DNA of 37,739 nucleotides from an uncultured Bacteroides sp. (GCA_949288585.1 CASEKR010000023.1:1-37739); one strand, 5' to 3'; counted from the first letter of the stretch, positions 9,002 through 18,351 are shown. The notes: generated by a model from the letters alone, not told the origin. Translations and numbers: made by a program.

Positions 9002-9179
9002 CCGGAAGATACTATATAGATTTTGTCTAAATAGCAGACAAGACACCTGCTTAGAAACAAAGCGGCTCAACAATGCCATATACAGAAAGAAAGGTGGCCG
9101 GATAACTACTCCAGTAAAGCGAGTCAAAACGGCTGAAAGGTTCCATAAAACATAAGAACACAAGGCATTACAAAATCAC

Positions 9180-9206
9180 AATAGCCCCTTCCAGGGGGCT
9201 ATTTTT
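9180..9206 (+). terminator. Rho-independent terminator after the MCE gene
   Basis: AATAGCCCC pairs with GGGGCTATT across a short loop and is followed by TTTTT. It lies 180 bp after the MCE stop. The 9002-9179 stretch before it holds no gene or recognisable element. Confidence 0.8.
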
Positions 9207-9274
9207 ATGTAGAATGATAAGTGACTGAAATTAAACTGCTTATTATATTCCCCAAAAACGCAAGAAAAAAGCCA

Positions 9275-9306
9275 TTTGTTTTTCTCGAATAAGATTGCGA
9301 CTTTTG
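9275..9306 (+). promoter_or_regulatory. dnaA promoter
   Basis: TTTG at 9275-9278, then a 20-bp spacer, then GACTTTTG at 9299-9306, close to the Bacteroides -33/-7 consensus with one mismatch in the first -7 base. It lies 45 bp before the dnaA ATG. No DnaA boxes (TTATNCACA) are seen nearby. Confidence 0.5.
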
Positions 9307-9351
9307 CAAACGTAGAAGTTATGCTTAATCAATAAATGTTTTGTTGCCGCT

Positions 9352-10740
9352 ATGAGTGTTACAGATCATGTGGGGCTTTGGAACCGCTGTCTTACGATTA
9401 TTCGGGACAACGTGCCGGAGCAGACATATAAAACTTGGTTTCTTCCAATTAAACCATTGAAATATGAGGACAAGACCTTGGTGCTGCAAGTGCCGAGCCA
9501 GTTCTTCTATGAGTTTTTGGAAGAGCAGTTTATCGATCTGCTCAGACAAACCATTTACAAAGTGTTTGGCGAAGGAAGCAAACTGATGTACAATGTCATG
9601 GTGGTAAACAACCCTCCGACGATAGTACAACTCCCCCCCGATTCAGGCAAAACCACGTCCACCCCGCCCAAGAAAGAGACCAAGGATATCCCTCAGCACC
9701 CGTTAATCACGGAATTGGACCCTCACCTGAAAGAAGGCTATAACTTCGACACTTTCATTGAAGGAGAAAGCAACAAACTCTCGAGAAGCGTGGCCGAAGC
9801 CGTGGCGTTGCATCCGGCCAAGACAATCTTCAACCCCCTGTTCTTCTATGGTGCATCGGGCGTGGGGAAAACACACTTGATCAATGCCATCGGTACAAAG
9901 ATTAAAGATCTGTACCCAGAGAAAAGAGTATTGTATGTCTCTGCGCATCTGTTCCAAGTGCAATACACCGACTCTGTACGCAACAACACAGTGAACGACT
10001 TCATCAACTTTTACCAGACTATTGATGTACTGATTATCGACGACATACAGGAATTTGCCGGGGTCACAAAGACGCAGAACACCTTCTTCCACATCTTCAA
10101 CCACCTGCATCAGAATGGGAAGCAGCTCATCCTGACTTCCGACCGCTCACCCGCCCTGCTGCAAGGCATGGAAGAGCGACTGATTACGCGCTTCAAATGG
10201 GGCATGGTGGCAGAATTGGAGAAGCCGACCGTTGAACTGCGCCGGGACATTCTCTGCAACAAAATCCGGCGGGATGGCTTGAAATTCCCCCCAGAAGTCA
10301 TCGATTACATTGCCGAAAACGTCAGCGACAGCGTGCGCGACCTGGAAGGAATCGTCATCTCCATCATGGCCCACTCGACCGTCTACAACAAAGACATTGA
10401 CCTGGAACTGGCCCAGCGCATTGTAAGAAAAGTGACGCACAATGAAAACAAACCAGTCACCGTCGACGACATCATCCAAACGGTGTGCAGCCACTATGGA
10501 CTTGAAACATCTGCCATCCATACCAAATCCAGGAAGCGCGAAGTCGTACAGGCACGCCAAATAGCTATGTACCTGGCGAAGACATACACCGATTTGTCTG
10601 CCTCGAAAATTGGTCACTTGATAGGCAACAAGGACCATGCGACTGTATTGTATGCCTGCAAGAACATCAAGGAACTGAAGGAAGTAGACAAAGCCTTCCA
10701 AGCGGAAATGGACGAAATACAAGCCGCGCTCAAGAGATAA
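9352..10740 (+). CDS. dnaA: Chromosomal replication initiator protein DnaA
   Basis: The ATP-dependent initiator that binds and opens the chromosomal origin. All four domains are seen in 462 residues: an N-terminal interaction domain (about 1-85, [20 protein letters not shown]), a short Pro/Thr/Lys linker (about 86-120), an AAA+ core and the C-terminal DNA-binding domain. Walker A is GASGVGKTH starting at residue 167, Walker B is VLIIDDIQ with Asp230-Asp231, and sensor 1 is ILTSDRSP. The DnaA-box-reading signature [13 protein letters not shown] lies around residues 426-438. dnaN is not adjacent, and no cluster of DnaA boxes is visible on either side, so I do not place the origin here. Confidence 0.98.
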   Translation: MSVTDHVGLWNRCLTIIRDNVPEQTYKTWFLPIKPLKYEDKTLVLQVPSQFFYEFLEEQFIDLLRQTIYKVFGEGSKLMYNVMVVNNPPTIVQLPPDSGKTTSTPPKKETKDIPQHPLITELDPHLKEGYNFDTFIEGESNKLSRSVAEAVALHPAKTIFNPLFFYGASGVGKTHLINAIGTKIKDLYPEKRVLYVSAHLFQVQYTDSVRNNTVNDFINFYQTIDVLIIDDIQEFAGVTKTQNTFFHIFNHLHQNGKQLILTSDRSPALLQGMEERLITRFKWGMVAELEKPTVELRRDILCNKIRRDGLKFPPEVIDYIAENVSDSVRDLEGIVISIMAHSTVYNKDIDLELAQRIVRKVTHNENKPVTVDDIIQTVCSHYGLETSAIHTKSRKREVVQARQIAMYLAKTYTDLSASKIGHLIGNKDHATVLYACKNIKELKEVDKAFQAEMDEIQAALKR

Positions 10741-10938
10741 GCCACACTTCTGCCATCCCTCCGCCAGAAGTGAAAAAGGCAAAAGGGATCCCTTATAGAC
10801 GTATCTTTCGAATGATTAACTGACGGCTACCTGAACCACTAACTGACCACTCTGACAATGAACAGTTAACGGCTTAAGAAGTGATTAATAATTCACTTGG
10901 GCAAGTCGTTTAGGGCCGAAAAAAGAAAAGAATCAGGA

Positions 10939-10979
10939 AGATATTTCGACTACGTTGCGCTCTGCCTCAACATGACAGG
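10939..10979. repeat. REP-like intergenic repeat (copy 1)
   Basis: The segment starts AGATATTTCGACTACG and ends CAACATGACAG. It resembles the dispersed intergenic element of the form GATGCTTC...CAGCATGACAG; a second related copy lies at 18713-18742 in the opposite orientation. It sits in the 356-bp gap after dnaA, which otherwise holds a weak hairpin (CACTTCTG/CAGAAGTG, 10745-10772) and no gene. Assignment to one family is inference from two copies. Confidence 0.4.
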
Positions 10980-11035
10980 AAATGTCTAATCCAGTCAAAA
11001 TTTTATTGGATATTATGAAAAAGTTAGAATAGTAT

Positions 11036-11080
11036 AAATGCAAATGCAAGTACACTACAATCGCACTTGCATTTGCATTT
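11036..11080. terminator. Bidirectional terminator between dnaA and the nitroreductase gene
   Basis: A perfect 16-bp inverted repeat, AAATGCAAATGCAAGT with ACTTGCATTTGCATTT, has a 13-nt loop and A/T-rich ends. It lies 16 bp beyond the nitroreductase stop on the minus strand and can also stop dnaA transcripts. Confidence 0.75.
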
Positions 11081-11096
11081 TCAAAGCCAAATCACT

Positions 11097-11831
11097 TCAG
11101 AACCCCTGTTTCTTCATGGCCTTCCACAGCGACTCCGACATGGCTTCACTGTCCTTTTTCGTATAACGCACATCCGTGAAGACCTGGGCAAGAGTCTCCT
11201 TCCCGTTCTCCAAGATGAACTGCTTGTTTTCCGGAAGGGATTCCTTGTAGGCATATAAGCGGTCTATGTCCGCCGGGGTATAATCGTGGTAGGTTTCAGC
11301 ATGCACAACGGCCTCCAATGGCAGGCGATCCACCTGGGCAGGATGCTCATCCGGCCACCCCACTGTGACGGTCGTGATAGGAAAAACCAAGTCGGGAAGC
11401 TCCAGGACATCTATAATCTGCTGGGGATTGTACGTGGTAGTACCCAGGTAACAGATGCCAAGCCCCCGTTCTTCGGCCGCCACGCAAAAAGTCTGCGCCA
11501 CCAGCAGGGCGTCAATCGCTCCTGTCACGAACCATTCGAAGTTGTTGTAACCGGGTTCCGCCTTCCGGCATTCACACCACTTACTGAAACGATGTAGGTC
11601 AATGCAAAACGTAAGAATCACCGGCGCCGCCTGCACCATAGGCTGATGAAAATGAGCTGGAGCCAACTTGGCTTTCCTGTCCGCGTCGCGCGTCACAATG
11701 ACACTGTATGCCTGCATGTTCCCCACAGTAGAGGCACGGAACGAAGCCGTGAGCAGTTCATTCAACAAATCATCCGGAATATCCTCCGGCTGATATTTCC
11801 TAATCGTCCTTCTTTGTTTCAAACTTTCCAT
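11097..11831 (-). CDS. NfsA/Frp-like FMN-dependent nitroreductase
   Basis: A 244-residue flavin reductase of the nitroreductase superfamily, which uses NAD(P)H to reduce nitro groups, quinones or flavins in the cytoplasm. The N-terminal FMN-phosphate motif RRTIRKYQPEDIPDDLL is clear, as are ASFRASTVGNMQAYSVIV, the dimer and flavin region GAIDALLVAQTFCVAAEERGLG, ICYLGTTT, and the VGWPDEHPA segment typical of the NfsA/Frp branch. The natural substrate is not predictable. It is a single gene with a candidate promoter at 11852-11859 and a strong terminator behind it. Confidence 0.88.
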   Translation of the reverse strand: MESLKQRRTIRKYQPEDIPDDLLNELLTASFRASTVGNMQAYSVIVTRDADRKAKLAPAHFHQPMVQAAPVILTFCIDLHRFSKWCECRKAEPGYNNFEWFVTGAIDALLVAQTFCVAAEERGLGICYLGTTTYNPQQIIDVLELPDLVFPITTVTVGWPDEHPAQVDRLPLEAVVHAETYHDYTPADIDRLYAYKESLPENKQFILENGKETLAQVFTDVRYTKKDSEAMSESLWKAMKKQGF

Positions 11832-11851
11832 TGCTATCTATGATTTTCCTG

Positions 11852-11859
11852 CAAAGATA
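11852..11859 (-). promoter_or_regulatory. -7 box of the nitroreductase gene
   Basis: The minus strand reads TATCTTTG, 20 bp upstream of the start codon. A TTG lies 17 bp further upstream (plus-strand 11877-11879), slightly closer than the usual 19-21 bp. Confidence 0.5.
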
Positions 11860-12073
11860 AAAAAAGAAGCACATACAAGCCCCATCCACCGAAAGAAAAA
11901 AGCAGGGCAGGTTTCCTTTCCCAAACATGCCCGCTATATAGAAAAGGAGAACAGGTTTCCAGTTTTGGAAAACTTTCGAGACAACCACAAATACAAATCA
12001 CACTGAAAAGCAATAGTTTAATAAACAGAAATGGAAAACTTCATCAAAACTAAAATAAAAAAGGTTGCTTTTC

Positions 12074-12104
12074 TTGGATAAAAAGAAAAACATTCATAGC
12101 TTTG
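12074..12104 (+). promoter_or_regulatory. nrdJ-folB promoter
   Basis: TTG at 12074-12076, a 20-bp spacer and TAGCTTTG at 12097-12104 fit the Bacteroides -33/-7 consensus. Transcription would begin about 70 nt before the GTG start at 12183, which rules out the earlier in-frame start at 12102. The 11860-12073 stretch upstream holds no gene. Confidence 0.65.
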
Positions 12105-12182
12105 CAAAAACATTGGTTCGGATCAAGCATCACCTCTACAACAATTATTCTTAACTGCAAATATCTAAGGAACAAAAGCATC

Positions 12183-14720
12183 GTGGAAAAGAAAATTTAT
12201 TCTTATGAAGAAGCCTTTGAAGAATCTTTGCGATACTTCCAAGGAGACGAGTTGGCTGCAAGGGTTTGGGTAAACAAATATGCAGTCAAAGACTCTTTCG
12301 GGAACATTTATGAAAAGTCACCAGAAGACATGCACTGGAGGATTGCCAACGAAGTGGCACGCATCGAGGCCAAATACCCGAATGCCCTGACAGCGGAAGA
12401 ACTGTTCGGCCTGCTGGATCACTTCAAATACATCATCCCGCAGGGAAGCCCGATGACAGGCATCGGGAACAACCACCAGGTAGCTTCCCTGTCCAACTGC
12501 TTTGTCATAGGCATCGACGGGCAGGCCGACTCGTATGGCGCCATCTTCAAGATAGACGAAGAACAGGTACAACTGATGAAACGCCGTGGAGGGGTCGGCC
12601 ACGACTTGTCGCACATCCGCCCCAAAGGCTCGCCGGTCAAAAACTCAGCCTTGACCTCCACCGGACTTGTACCTTTCATGGAACGCTACTCCAACTCCAC
12701 GCGCGAAGTGGCCCAGGATGGCCGCCGGGGAGCCTTGATGCTGAGCGTGTCCATCAAACACCCCGATGCAGAATCCTTCATCGACGCTAAGATGACCGAA
12801 GGCAAAGTCACCGGGGCCAATGTGTCGGTAAAGCTGGATGACGCATTCATGGAAGCCGCCACAGAAGACAATCCTTACGTCCAGCAATACCCCATCGACT
12901 CGGAAAGCCCCATCGTGAAAAAAGAAATCAACGCTGCGGAACTGTGGAAGAAAATCATCCACAATGCCTGGAAATCGGCCGAGCCGGGCGTACTGTTCTG
13001 GGACACCATCCTGAAGGAATCCGTGCCCGACTGCTATGCAGACCTGGGCTACCGCACCGTATCCACCAACCCCTGCGGAGAAATCCCCTTGTGCCCCTAC
13101 GATTCATGCCGCCTGTTGGCCATCAACCTCTATTCCTACGTAGTCAATCCCTTCAAAGCAGACGCCTATTTCGACTTTGAACTGTTCAAGAAACACGTGG
13201 CGCTGGCCCAACGCATCATGGACGATATCATCGACCTGGAATTGGAGAAAATCGAGAAAATCATGGAAAAGATAGACTCCGACCCCGAAAGCGAAGACGT
13301 CAAACACACGGAAAGGACACTTTGGGAAAAAATCTATAAGAAAAGCGGCCAAGGCCGCCGCACCGGCGTAGGCATTACCGCCGAAGGCGACATGCTGGCA
13401 GCCCTGGGACTTCGCTACGGGACGGAAGAAGCCACCAACTTCTCCGAAGAAGTGCACCGCACCATTGCCATCCAGGCCTACCGCGCCTCCGTGCAGATGG
13501 CCAAAGAACGCGGCGCCTTCGAAATCTACGACACCGAACGCGAAAAGGACAATCCCTTCATCAACCGCCTGCGCGAAGCCGACCCCGCTCTGTATGAAGA
13601 AATGAAAGCATACGGACGGCGCAACATCGCCTGCCTCACCATCGCCCCGACAGGCACGACAAGCCTGATGACCCAAACGACCTCGGGCATCGAACCCGTA
13701 TTCCTCCCGGTCTACAAACGCCGCCGCAAAGTCAACCCAAATGACACCAACGTGCACATCGACTTCGTGGACGAGACGGGAGACGCTTTCGAAGAATACA
13801 TCGTCTTCCATCCCAAGTTCGTCACCTGGATGGAAGCACAGGGCTACAACCCCGCCCGGAAATACACGCAGGAAGAAATCGACGAACTGGTCGAAAAGTC
13901 GCCCTATTACAAAGCCACGTCCAACGACGTGGATTGGCTCATGAAGGTCAAGATGCAGGGCCGCATCCAGAAATGGGTGGACCACTCCATCAGCGTAACC
14001 ATCAACCTGCCGCAAGACGTAAGCGAGGACTTGGTGAACCGCCTTTACGTGGAAGCCTGGAAATCGGGCTGCAAAGGATGCACCGTCTACCGCGAAGGCT
14101 CCCGCTCGGGCGTGCTCATCTCTACCAAGAACGACAAGAAAGACGAGCTGCCCCCCTGCAAGCCGCCTACGATTGTAGAAACACGTCCCAAGGTGTTGGA
14201 AGCCGACGTCGTGCGTTTCCAGAACAACAAAGAAAAGTGGGTGGCATTCGTCGGCCTGCTGAACGGCCATCCTTACGAGATATTCACCGGCGTGCTGGAC
14301 GACGAAGAAGGCATCGTCCTGCCAAAGAGCGTCACTACGGGCCACATCATCAAGAACTATGACGACGACGGCCGCAAGCACTATGACTTCCAGTTCGAGA
14401 ACAAACGCGGCTACAAGGTCACCATCGAAGGCCTGTCCGAGAAGTTCAACAAAGAATACTGGAATTACGCCAAGCTCATCTCCGGCGTGCTGCGCTACCG
14501 CATGCCCATCGAGCAAGTCATCAAACTGGTCAGCTCGCTCCAACTGGACAACGAAAGCATCAACACCTGGAAAAACGGCGTTGAGCGCGCACTGAAGAAA
14601 TACGTGTCCGACGGCACGGAAGTCAAGGGAAGGAAATGCCCGAACTGCGGCAACGAGACCTTGGTGTACCAGGAAGGGTGCCTCATCTGTAAAACCTGCG
14701 GAGCTTCGCGATGCGGATAA
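12183..14720 (+). CDS. nrdJ: Adenosylcobalamin-dependent (class II) ribonucleoside-diphosphate reductase
   Basis: Makes deoxyribonucleotides by a radical mechanism started from coenzyme B12, so it works with or without oxygen. The 845-residue protein has the expected core: SNCFVIGIDG (redox cysteine), GRRGALMLSV, the active-site loop NPCGEIPLC with Cys298 and Glu300, and the phosphate-binding APTGTTS. A C-terminal TSCPD-type domain (about 690-800) precedes a zinc-finger-like tail with paired cysteines (CPNCGNE...CLICKTCG) that probably carries reducing equivalents. The start is taken as GTG at 12183 because the promoter at 12074-12104 excludes the earlier codon and the protein then begins VEKKIYSYEEAF. 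folB overlaps its 3' end by 10 bp. The short leader has no cobalamin-riboswitch-like structure that I can recognise. Confidence 0.93.
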   Translation: MEKKIYSYEEAFEESLRYFQGDELAARVWVNKYAVKDSFGNIYEKSPEDMHWRIANEVARIEAKYPNALTAEELFGLLDHFKYIIPQGSPMTGIGNNHQVASLSNCFVIGIDGQADSYGAIFKIDEEQVQLMKRRGGVGHDLSHIRPKGSPVKNSALTSTGLVPFMERYSNSTREVAQDGRRGALMLSVSIKHPDAESFIDAKMTEGKVTGANVSVKLDDAFMEAATEDNPYVQQYPIDSESPIVKKEINAAELWKKIIHNAWKSAEPGVLFWDTILKESVPDCYADLGYRTVSTNPCGEIPLCPYDSCRLLAINLYSYVVNPFKADAYFDFELFKKHVALAQRIMDDIIDLELEKIEKIMEKIDSDPESEDVKHTERTLWEKIYKKSGQGRRTGVGITAEGDMLAALGLRYGTEEATNFSEEVHRTIAIQAYRASVQMAKERGAFEIYDTEREKDNPFINRLREADPALYEEMKAYGRRNIACLTIAPTGTTSLMTQTTSGIEPVFLPVYKRRRKVNPNDTNVHIDFVDETGDAFEEYIVFHPKFVTWMEAQGYNPARKYTQEEIDELVEKSPYYKATSNDVDWLMKVKMQGRIQKWVDHSISVTINLPQDVSEDLVNRLYVEAWKSGCKGCTVYREGSRSGVLISTKNDKKDELPPCKPPTIVETRPKVLEADVVRFQNNKEKWVAFVGLLNGHPYEIFTGVLDDEEGIVLPKSVTTGHIIKNYDDDGRKHYDFQFENKRGYKVTIEGLSEKFNKEYWNYAKLISGVLRYRMPIEQVIKLVSSLQLDNESINTWKNGVERALKKYVSDGTEVKGRKCPNCGNETLVYQEGCLICKTCGASRCG

Positions 14721-15088
14721 CCCAAAGCCATATCCTACTGAACGGACTGCGCTTCTACGCCCGCCATGGCGTAGGGGCGCAGGAAACCGTCGTAGGAAAC
14801 GAATTTACGGTAGACCTGCAGCTTAAAGTAAACTTAGAAGCGGCAGCACAAAGCGACCAGGTGGAAGACACAGTCAGCTATGCCGACGTATTCCTGGCCG
14901 TGAAAGATGAAATGAGTCGCCCTTCCAAGTTATTGGAACACGCAGCGGGACGCATCTGCGAACGCCTCTTCAAAGATTTCCCCCTCATCGAAGAAATCGG
15001 GCTGAAACTCCTGAAGCGCAACCCGCCCATGGGAGCAGATATCCGGGAGGCAGGCGTAGAAATGCAATGCCGGCGTCTCCCCTTCTGA
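14711..15088 (+). CDS. folB: Dihydroneopterin aldolase
   Basis: Cleaves 7,8-dihydroneopterin to 6-hydroxymethyl-dihydropterin and glycolaldehyde in folate synthesis. The 125-residue length is normal. Family landmarks are visible: LNGLRFYARHGVGAQET at the N-terminus with the conserved histidine and glutamate, NEFTVDLQL, DTVSYADVF, LLEHAAGRICERLF and the C-terminal catalytic-lysine segment LKLLKRNPPMG. The ATG overlaps the end of nrdJ by 10 bp, so translational coupling is likely. Both genes feed DNA synthesis. The transcript should end at the hairpin at 15104-15151. Confidence 0.93.
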   Translation: MRITQSHILLNGLRFYARHGVGAQETVVGNEFTVDLQLKVNLEAAAQSDQVEDTVSYADVFLAVKDEMSRPSKLLEHAAGRICERLFKDFPLIEEIGLKLLKRNPPMGADIREAGVEMQCRRLPF

Positions 15089-15103
15089 ACGCCGAACTAC
15101 AGA

Positions 15104-15151
15104 TTTGCCCGCAGTGCACAAGGTTCATGCTCCTTGCGCACTGCGGGCAAA
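15104..15151. terminator. Bidirectional terminator between folB and the pantothenate kinase gene
   Basis: TTTGCCCGCAGTGC pairs perfectly with GCACTGCGGGCAAA. Inside it, CAAGG pairs with CCTTG, closing an 8-nt loop. It lies between converging genes, 15 bp after folB and 12 bp after the kinase stop. Confidence 0.85.
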
Positions 15152-15163
15152 CGTTTATCGCAC

Positions 15164-16003
15164 TTACCTGTTTTCTGGAGACGACTCGCTGATATATGCC
15201 AAGGCTGCCCCGATGGCAGTCCGGTATTCGGCATAAGGAGGAACATGGAAACGCACGTGGTAAATGCTCTCCATCTTAGAGAACACCTCGTGGCATTGGG
15301 GAAGTTTGGTTAAGTTTCCAATCAACACGAAGTCCTTGATATCGCTGTTAATGGCCGACAGCACCGCAGCGCCGCCGATGGTCTGCAACACCATATAAAT
15401 AATGCCGCAGGCGATGTCGTCTTCCGAAGCATTGCTGTCCACCTTGCCCAGCAAGGAGGCCGTGGCATTGACCGGCAAATCCGGAAGGGCCGTATTGCAG
15501 ATATCCCCAATCAGCAGGTTGACATGGGTGGAATCTCCCTTCTTGGCCATCTCTGCCACCTGGATGATATTGCTGGTCTTCAGCAACAGGCGCGACAGCC
15601 CCATCAGGGTGCCTCCTCCGATGCCCACGCCGCCGATGTGCTTGATTTTACGGCCGTCGATGCGCACGAATGAAGTACCCGTCCCCATGCTGACGACAAT
15701 CAGGCGGTCGATGTTCGAAGCATGGCGGGCTCCCAGGCCATTGGCCAGGAACTCATCGGCCTTACGGGTAGGCAAGCCATACAGCGGGCTGTTGACAAAA
15801 GCGCTCCCGACACCCGTCAGCATGACCTGCTCGACATCGGACAAGCGGATGCCATTGTCGTATATATACTTGCCGAAGGCGCCGAACAAAGAGGTCACCG
15901 GGTCGGCTGCCGTGATGAACATGGGCGATTGGATATGCCCTTTGTCAATGCCTACGATTTTGGTGGTGCTGCCACCTACGTCTATACCTATTACCATTCC
16001 CAT
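15164..16003 (-). CDS. coaW: Type II pantothenate kinase
   Basis: Phosphorylates pantothenate, the first step of coenzyme A synthesis. The 279-residue protein belongs to the ASKHA fold: phosphate-1 loop VIGIDVGGSTTKIVGID at the N-terminus, MLTGVGSAFVN, the phosphate-2 and adenosine regions VSMGTGTSFVRID and GGVGIGGGTLMGLSRLLL, and a final FVLIGNLTKLP segment. This arrangement is that of the type II (Fumble/CoaW-like) enzyme rather than CoaA or CoaX. The ATG at 16003 is used; a second ATG two codons later is equally possible. It is a lone gene with a -7 box at 16027-16034. Confidence 0.9.
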   Translation of the reverse strand: MGMVIGIDVGGSTTKIVGIDKGHIQSPMFITAADPVTSLFGAFGKYIYDNGIRLSDVEQVMLTGVGSAFVNSPLYGLPTRKADEFLANGLGARHASNIDRLIVVSMGTGTSFVRIDGRKIKHIGGVGIGGGTLMGLSRLLLKTSNIIQVAEMAKKGDSTHVNLLIGDICNTALPDLPVNATASLLGKVDSNASEDDIACGIIYMVLQTIGGAAVLSAINSDIKDFVLIGNLTKLPQCHEVFSKMESIYHVRFHVPPYAEYRTAIGAALAYISESSPENR

Positions 16004-16026
16004 AGTCTTCTGCTATATTTTTGCGG

Positions 16027-16034
16027 CAAAGGTA
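16027..16034 (-). promoter_or_regulatory. -7 box of the pantothenate kinase gene
   Basis: The minus strand reads TACCTTTG (TAnnTTTG), 24 bp upstream of the start codon. No clear -33 TTG. Confidence 0.45.
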
Positions 16035-16086
16035 GGCATTTACCATCTATATACAGGCATGTTTCCCTGAAAAAAACAAGCCGCGC

Positions 16087-18351
16087 CTAACGGTTGAAAA
16101 GTTCGAAGGTGAACTTGCAGCCCACTTGCTGGAACTTCCAGTTGGCAAAACCGGCGAAAAGCCCGAAGTCGAAGACATGGGTACCGATGCCATAACCCAG
16201 TTCGATGTAAGGTTTCAGATGGGGAACGGCCAAGGCATTGAGATACAGGCGTTCGTTCAGCACATACTGCGTATATTTCATCAGGTGGCGCATCAGGAGG
16301 AAAGGCGTCTCATAAGTCAGGTGGGCACGGAAATAGCTGCGCGAGGAGTTGTACCAACGACCGTCCAAGAGTTGGAACACGCCCCCGATTTCGTCGTTCC
16401 AACCCACGGGCAGGTTATGGCGGGCGAAGTTGGCGAAGTCGACAAAATATAGTTCCTTCTGGTTGGTGAACATTCCCCACCCGAAACGGTAGTAAATATC
16501 GCGCATCAGCCCCAGGCGGACACTATGCTGGTAGTCCAACTCTATGCGTTCGAAACTGCCCGAATTGGGCAGGATGCCCGCAATGCCGCGTTCCCAGTCG
16601 ACAGAGACGGTGGGATAACGGGAATACAGGTTCACCTTGCGCAAGCCGTTCATGTAGTAATATTGCCCGGGCGTCCAGGTCAGGACAATGCGGGGGGCAA
16701 AGCTGTTGTATGCATGGCGGAATTTGTTGAGGATGGCAGGGTCATAGGCCGGAAGCACAGGCGTGGCAGGAGAACCTGCCGCATCGTCTGTCACCGAGCG
16801 CACCGGCGGCGTCTGCGGGTAGATATATTCGAAGCGCGAAGGCTCTGCCTCGGTACGCCGGTGGATGGAAAGGCCGACATCCAGCGTCAGCCCGTTGACG
16901 ATTTCCCACGTATGGCGCAGCCGGACGTAGAAGTCCTTAAAGTAGTCCAGGTGTATCTGGTTGAAGTCGAATACGCTGTCGGGGATGGCCTTCAGGTCTT
17001 CCAGAACGTCACTGCTATAAATGCGGTTGCCGTTGCCAATCTCCAGGTGGAGGGCCGCCCTCTGTCGGGGCAGGTAATCGAAATCGGCTCCCATGGACCA
17101 ATAGAACTCCTTGCGCGTGAAGTTGTAACCGATTTGCGGCACCACGCGCAGCAGGCGGTCGCCGGAGAAGAGGCGGTTGTACTTGAACTGCTGGCGGTAG
17201 GACAAGCCGTTGGAACCGCTGTAACTGAGCAGCAGGGGGTTGATGAGCGGCGAGCAATTGACACTGCCGACGTGGGCGATGTCTACGGTATAGTCGCGAA
17301 GCAAGACGTCCCCCACCTGCCCCCAAAATGCCTGGTGTTTGTTGCGCCGGCGCTGGCCGACGGTGTCGCGCGAGGCGAAGAAATCGGCATAGACCTGCCG
17401 CTCGCGGGGCAAAAGGGGCTCGGGGCGCAGGGCTTTGAAAGTGGCCGTGTCGCGCACGTAGGCATTGGTGTCACACCGCAGCGTATAATAGTCTGTCAAG
17501 TCGTAAGGGTCGCGGCGGGGCGCAACAGGTGCGGGGAACGTGCCGCGATGCGTAATCTCATGATAATCCAACTTGGCGGTATAACGCCCTTCGATGCGGT
17601 TGCCCAAGAGGGCGAAACGCCCGTCCACGACGCAGCGGAGCGGCAGGAACTCATCCTGGCTGCCCACGTCGCCCATCTCCAGCGAGACATCGAAAGCGAA
17701 CCATTCGCTCCGCCCGGAGAAGGCCATCCGGCGGATGCTCCAGACGTTGTCCGTCACCACCAGGTAGCCGTCGACCAACTGGAAACTTTTGTTGCGGGGC
17801 TGGAAACGTATCTTGTACGTCCGTTCGTGCGCGGGTCCCCACACGGAGTCCAGCCGGTACTGGTAATAGCGGGGCGCATTGGGCGCCACGGGCGACAGCA
17901 GCTTGTCGCGAATCAGCGTGGGAGCGTAGACATTGACATGGAAGAACTCGTGCAAGCGGTGGTCCATCTGCCAGAAGTCGGACGTCGTGCCCGTCATGGC
18001 CGTTATCTTATGGTCATACTGTCCGGGGGCAGTATAGCGCAACTCGCCGTAAGCCTCCATCATGTACTCGTCCACCCCCTTGCGCAGGCGGAAGATGGAA
18101 GGCCAGAAGCGCAACAGGAAATTGCGTTTGGGCATGTTGATGTAGCCTTTGATATAGAGGTTCGACTTGTAAGCGGCCACGGACTTGCCATAGGTGGAAG
18201 CGCAGAGAATCACCCGCGACATCAGCGAGTCGGCCGCCACCTCCTGCGGGGCGGGCGGAGGCTGGGGGGCGCGCTTCCTGGCTGAGAGGCCCGCCGGCAG
18301 GCTCAGGCACAGGCACAGGCAGAGTATGTAGCAGAGGGCGTATTTCGTCAC
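16087..18351 (-). CDS. DUF5686-like outer-membrane beta-barrel protein
   Basis: A 754-residue exported protein with a signal peptide at residues 1-24 (cysteine/leucine-rich core, then LSARKRAP). The early segment YKSNLYIKGYINMPKRN, the block with KLLSPVAPNAPRYYQYRL, and the long C-terminal run of alternating aromatic strands ending in FELFNR fit the DUF5686 family of Bacteroidetes outer-membrane proteins. Many members carry an N-terminal carboxypeptidase-regulatory-like domain; here the mature protein begins almost directly with the DUF5686 part, so that module is missing or was never present. Function is unknown. A candidate promoter is at 18381-18388. The next plus-strand coordinates contain the repeat array described separately. 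Confidence 0.72.
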   Translation of the reverse strand: MTKYALCYILCLCLCLSLPAGLSARKRAPQPPPAPQEVAADSLMSRVILCASTYGKSVAAYKSNLYIKGYINMPKRNFLLRFWPSIFRLRKGVDEYMMEAYGELRYTAPGQYDHKITAMTGTTSDFWQMDHRLHEFFHVNVYAPTLIRDKLLSPVAPNAPRYYQYRLDSVWGPAHERTYKIRFQPRNKSFQLVDGYLVVTDNVWSIRRMAFSGRSEWFAFDVSLEMGDVGSQDEFLPLRCVVDGRFALLGNRIEGRYTAKLDYHEITHRGTFPAPVAPRRDPYDLTDYYTLRCDTNAYVRDTATFKALRPEPLLPRERQVYADFFASRDTVGQRRRNKHQAFWGQVGDVLLRDYTVDIAHVGSVNCSPLINPLLLSYSGSNGLSYRQQFKYNRLFSGDRLLRVVPQIGYNFTRKEFYWSMGADFDYLPRQRAALHLEIGNGNRIYSSDVLEDLKAIPDSVFDFNQIHLDYFKDFYVRLRHTWEIVNGLTLDVGLSIHRRTEAEPSRFEYIYPQTPPVRSVTDDAAGSPATPVLPAYDPAILNKFRHAYNSFAPRIVLTWTPGQYYYMNGLRKVNLYSRYPTVSVDWERGIAGILPNSGSFERIELDYQHSVRLGLMRDIYYRFGWGMFTNQKELYFVDFANFARHNLPVGWNDEIGGVFQLLDGRWYNSSRSYFRAHLTYETPFLLMRHLMKYTQYVLNERLYLNALAVPHLKPYIELGYGIGTHVFDFGLFAGFANWKFQQVGCKFTFELFNR

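Noticed and set aside
9002-11096. Chromosomal origin beside dnaA
   Set aside because: No cluster of TTATNCACA-type boxes is seen on either side of dnaA.
11800-11988. Small minus-strand gene upstream of the nitroreductase gene
   Set aside because: It overlaps the nitroreductase start and its promoter, and the peptide has no supporting features.
11860-12182. Cobalamin riboswitch before nrdJ
   Set aside because: The promoter lies about 70 bp before the start codon and no conserved B12-box-like sequence was recognised.
13104-14543. Long minus-strand open frame (479 codons) opposite nrdJ
   Set aside because: Antisense to a highly conserved enzyme; no motif of its own.
16525-18285. Long plus-strand open frame (586 codons) opposite the DUF5686-like gene
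   Set aside because: It lies wholly antisense to a gene with a signal peptide and barrel pattern; its protein is His/Val/Arg-rich without recognisable motifs, as expected for the reverse frame of GC-rich coding DNA.
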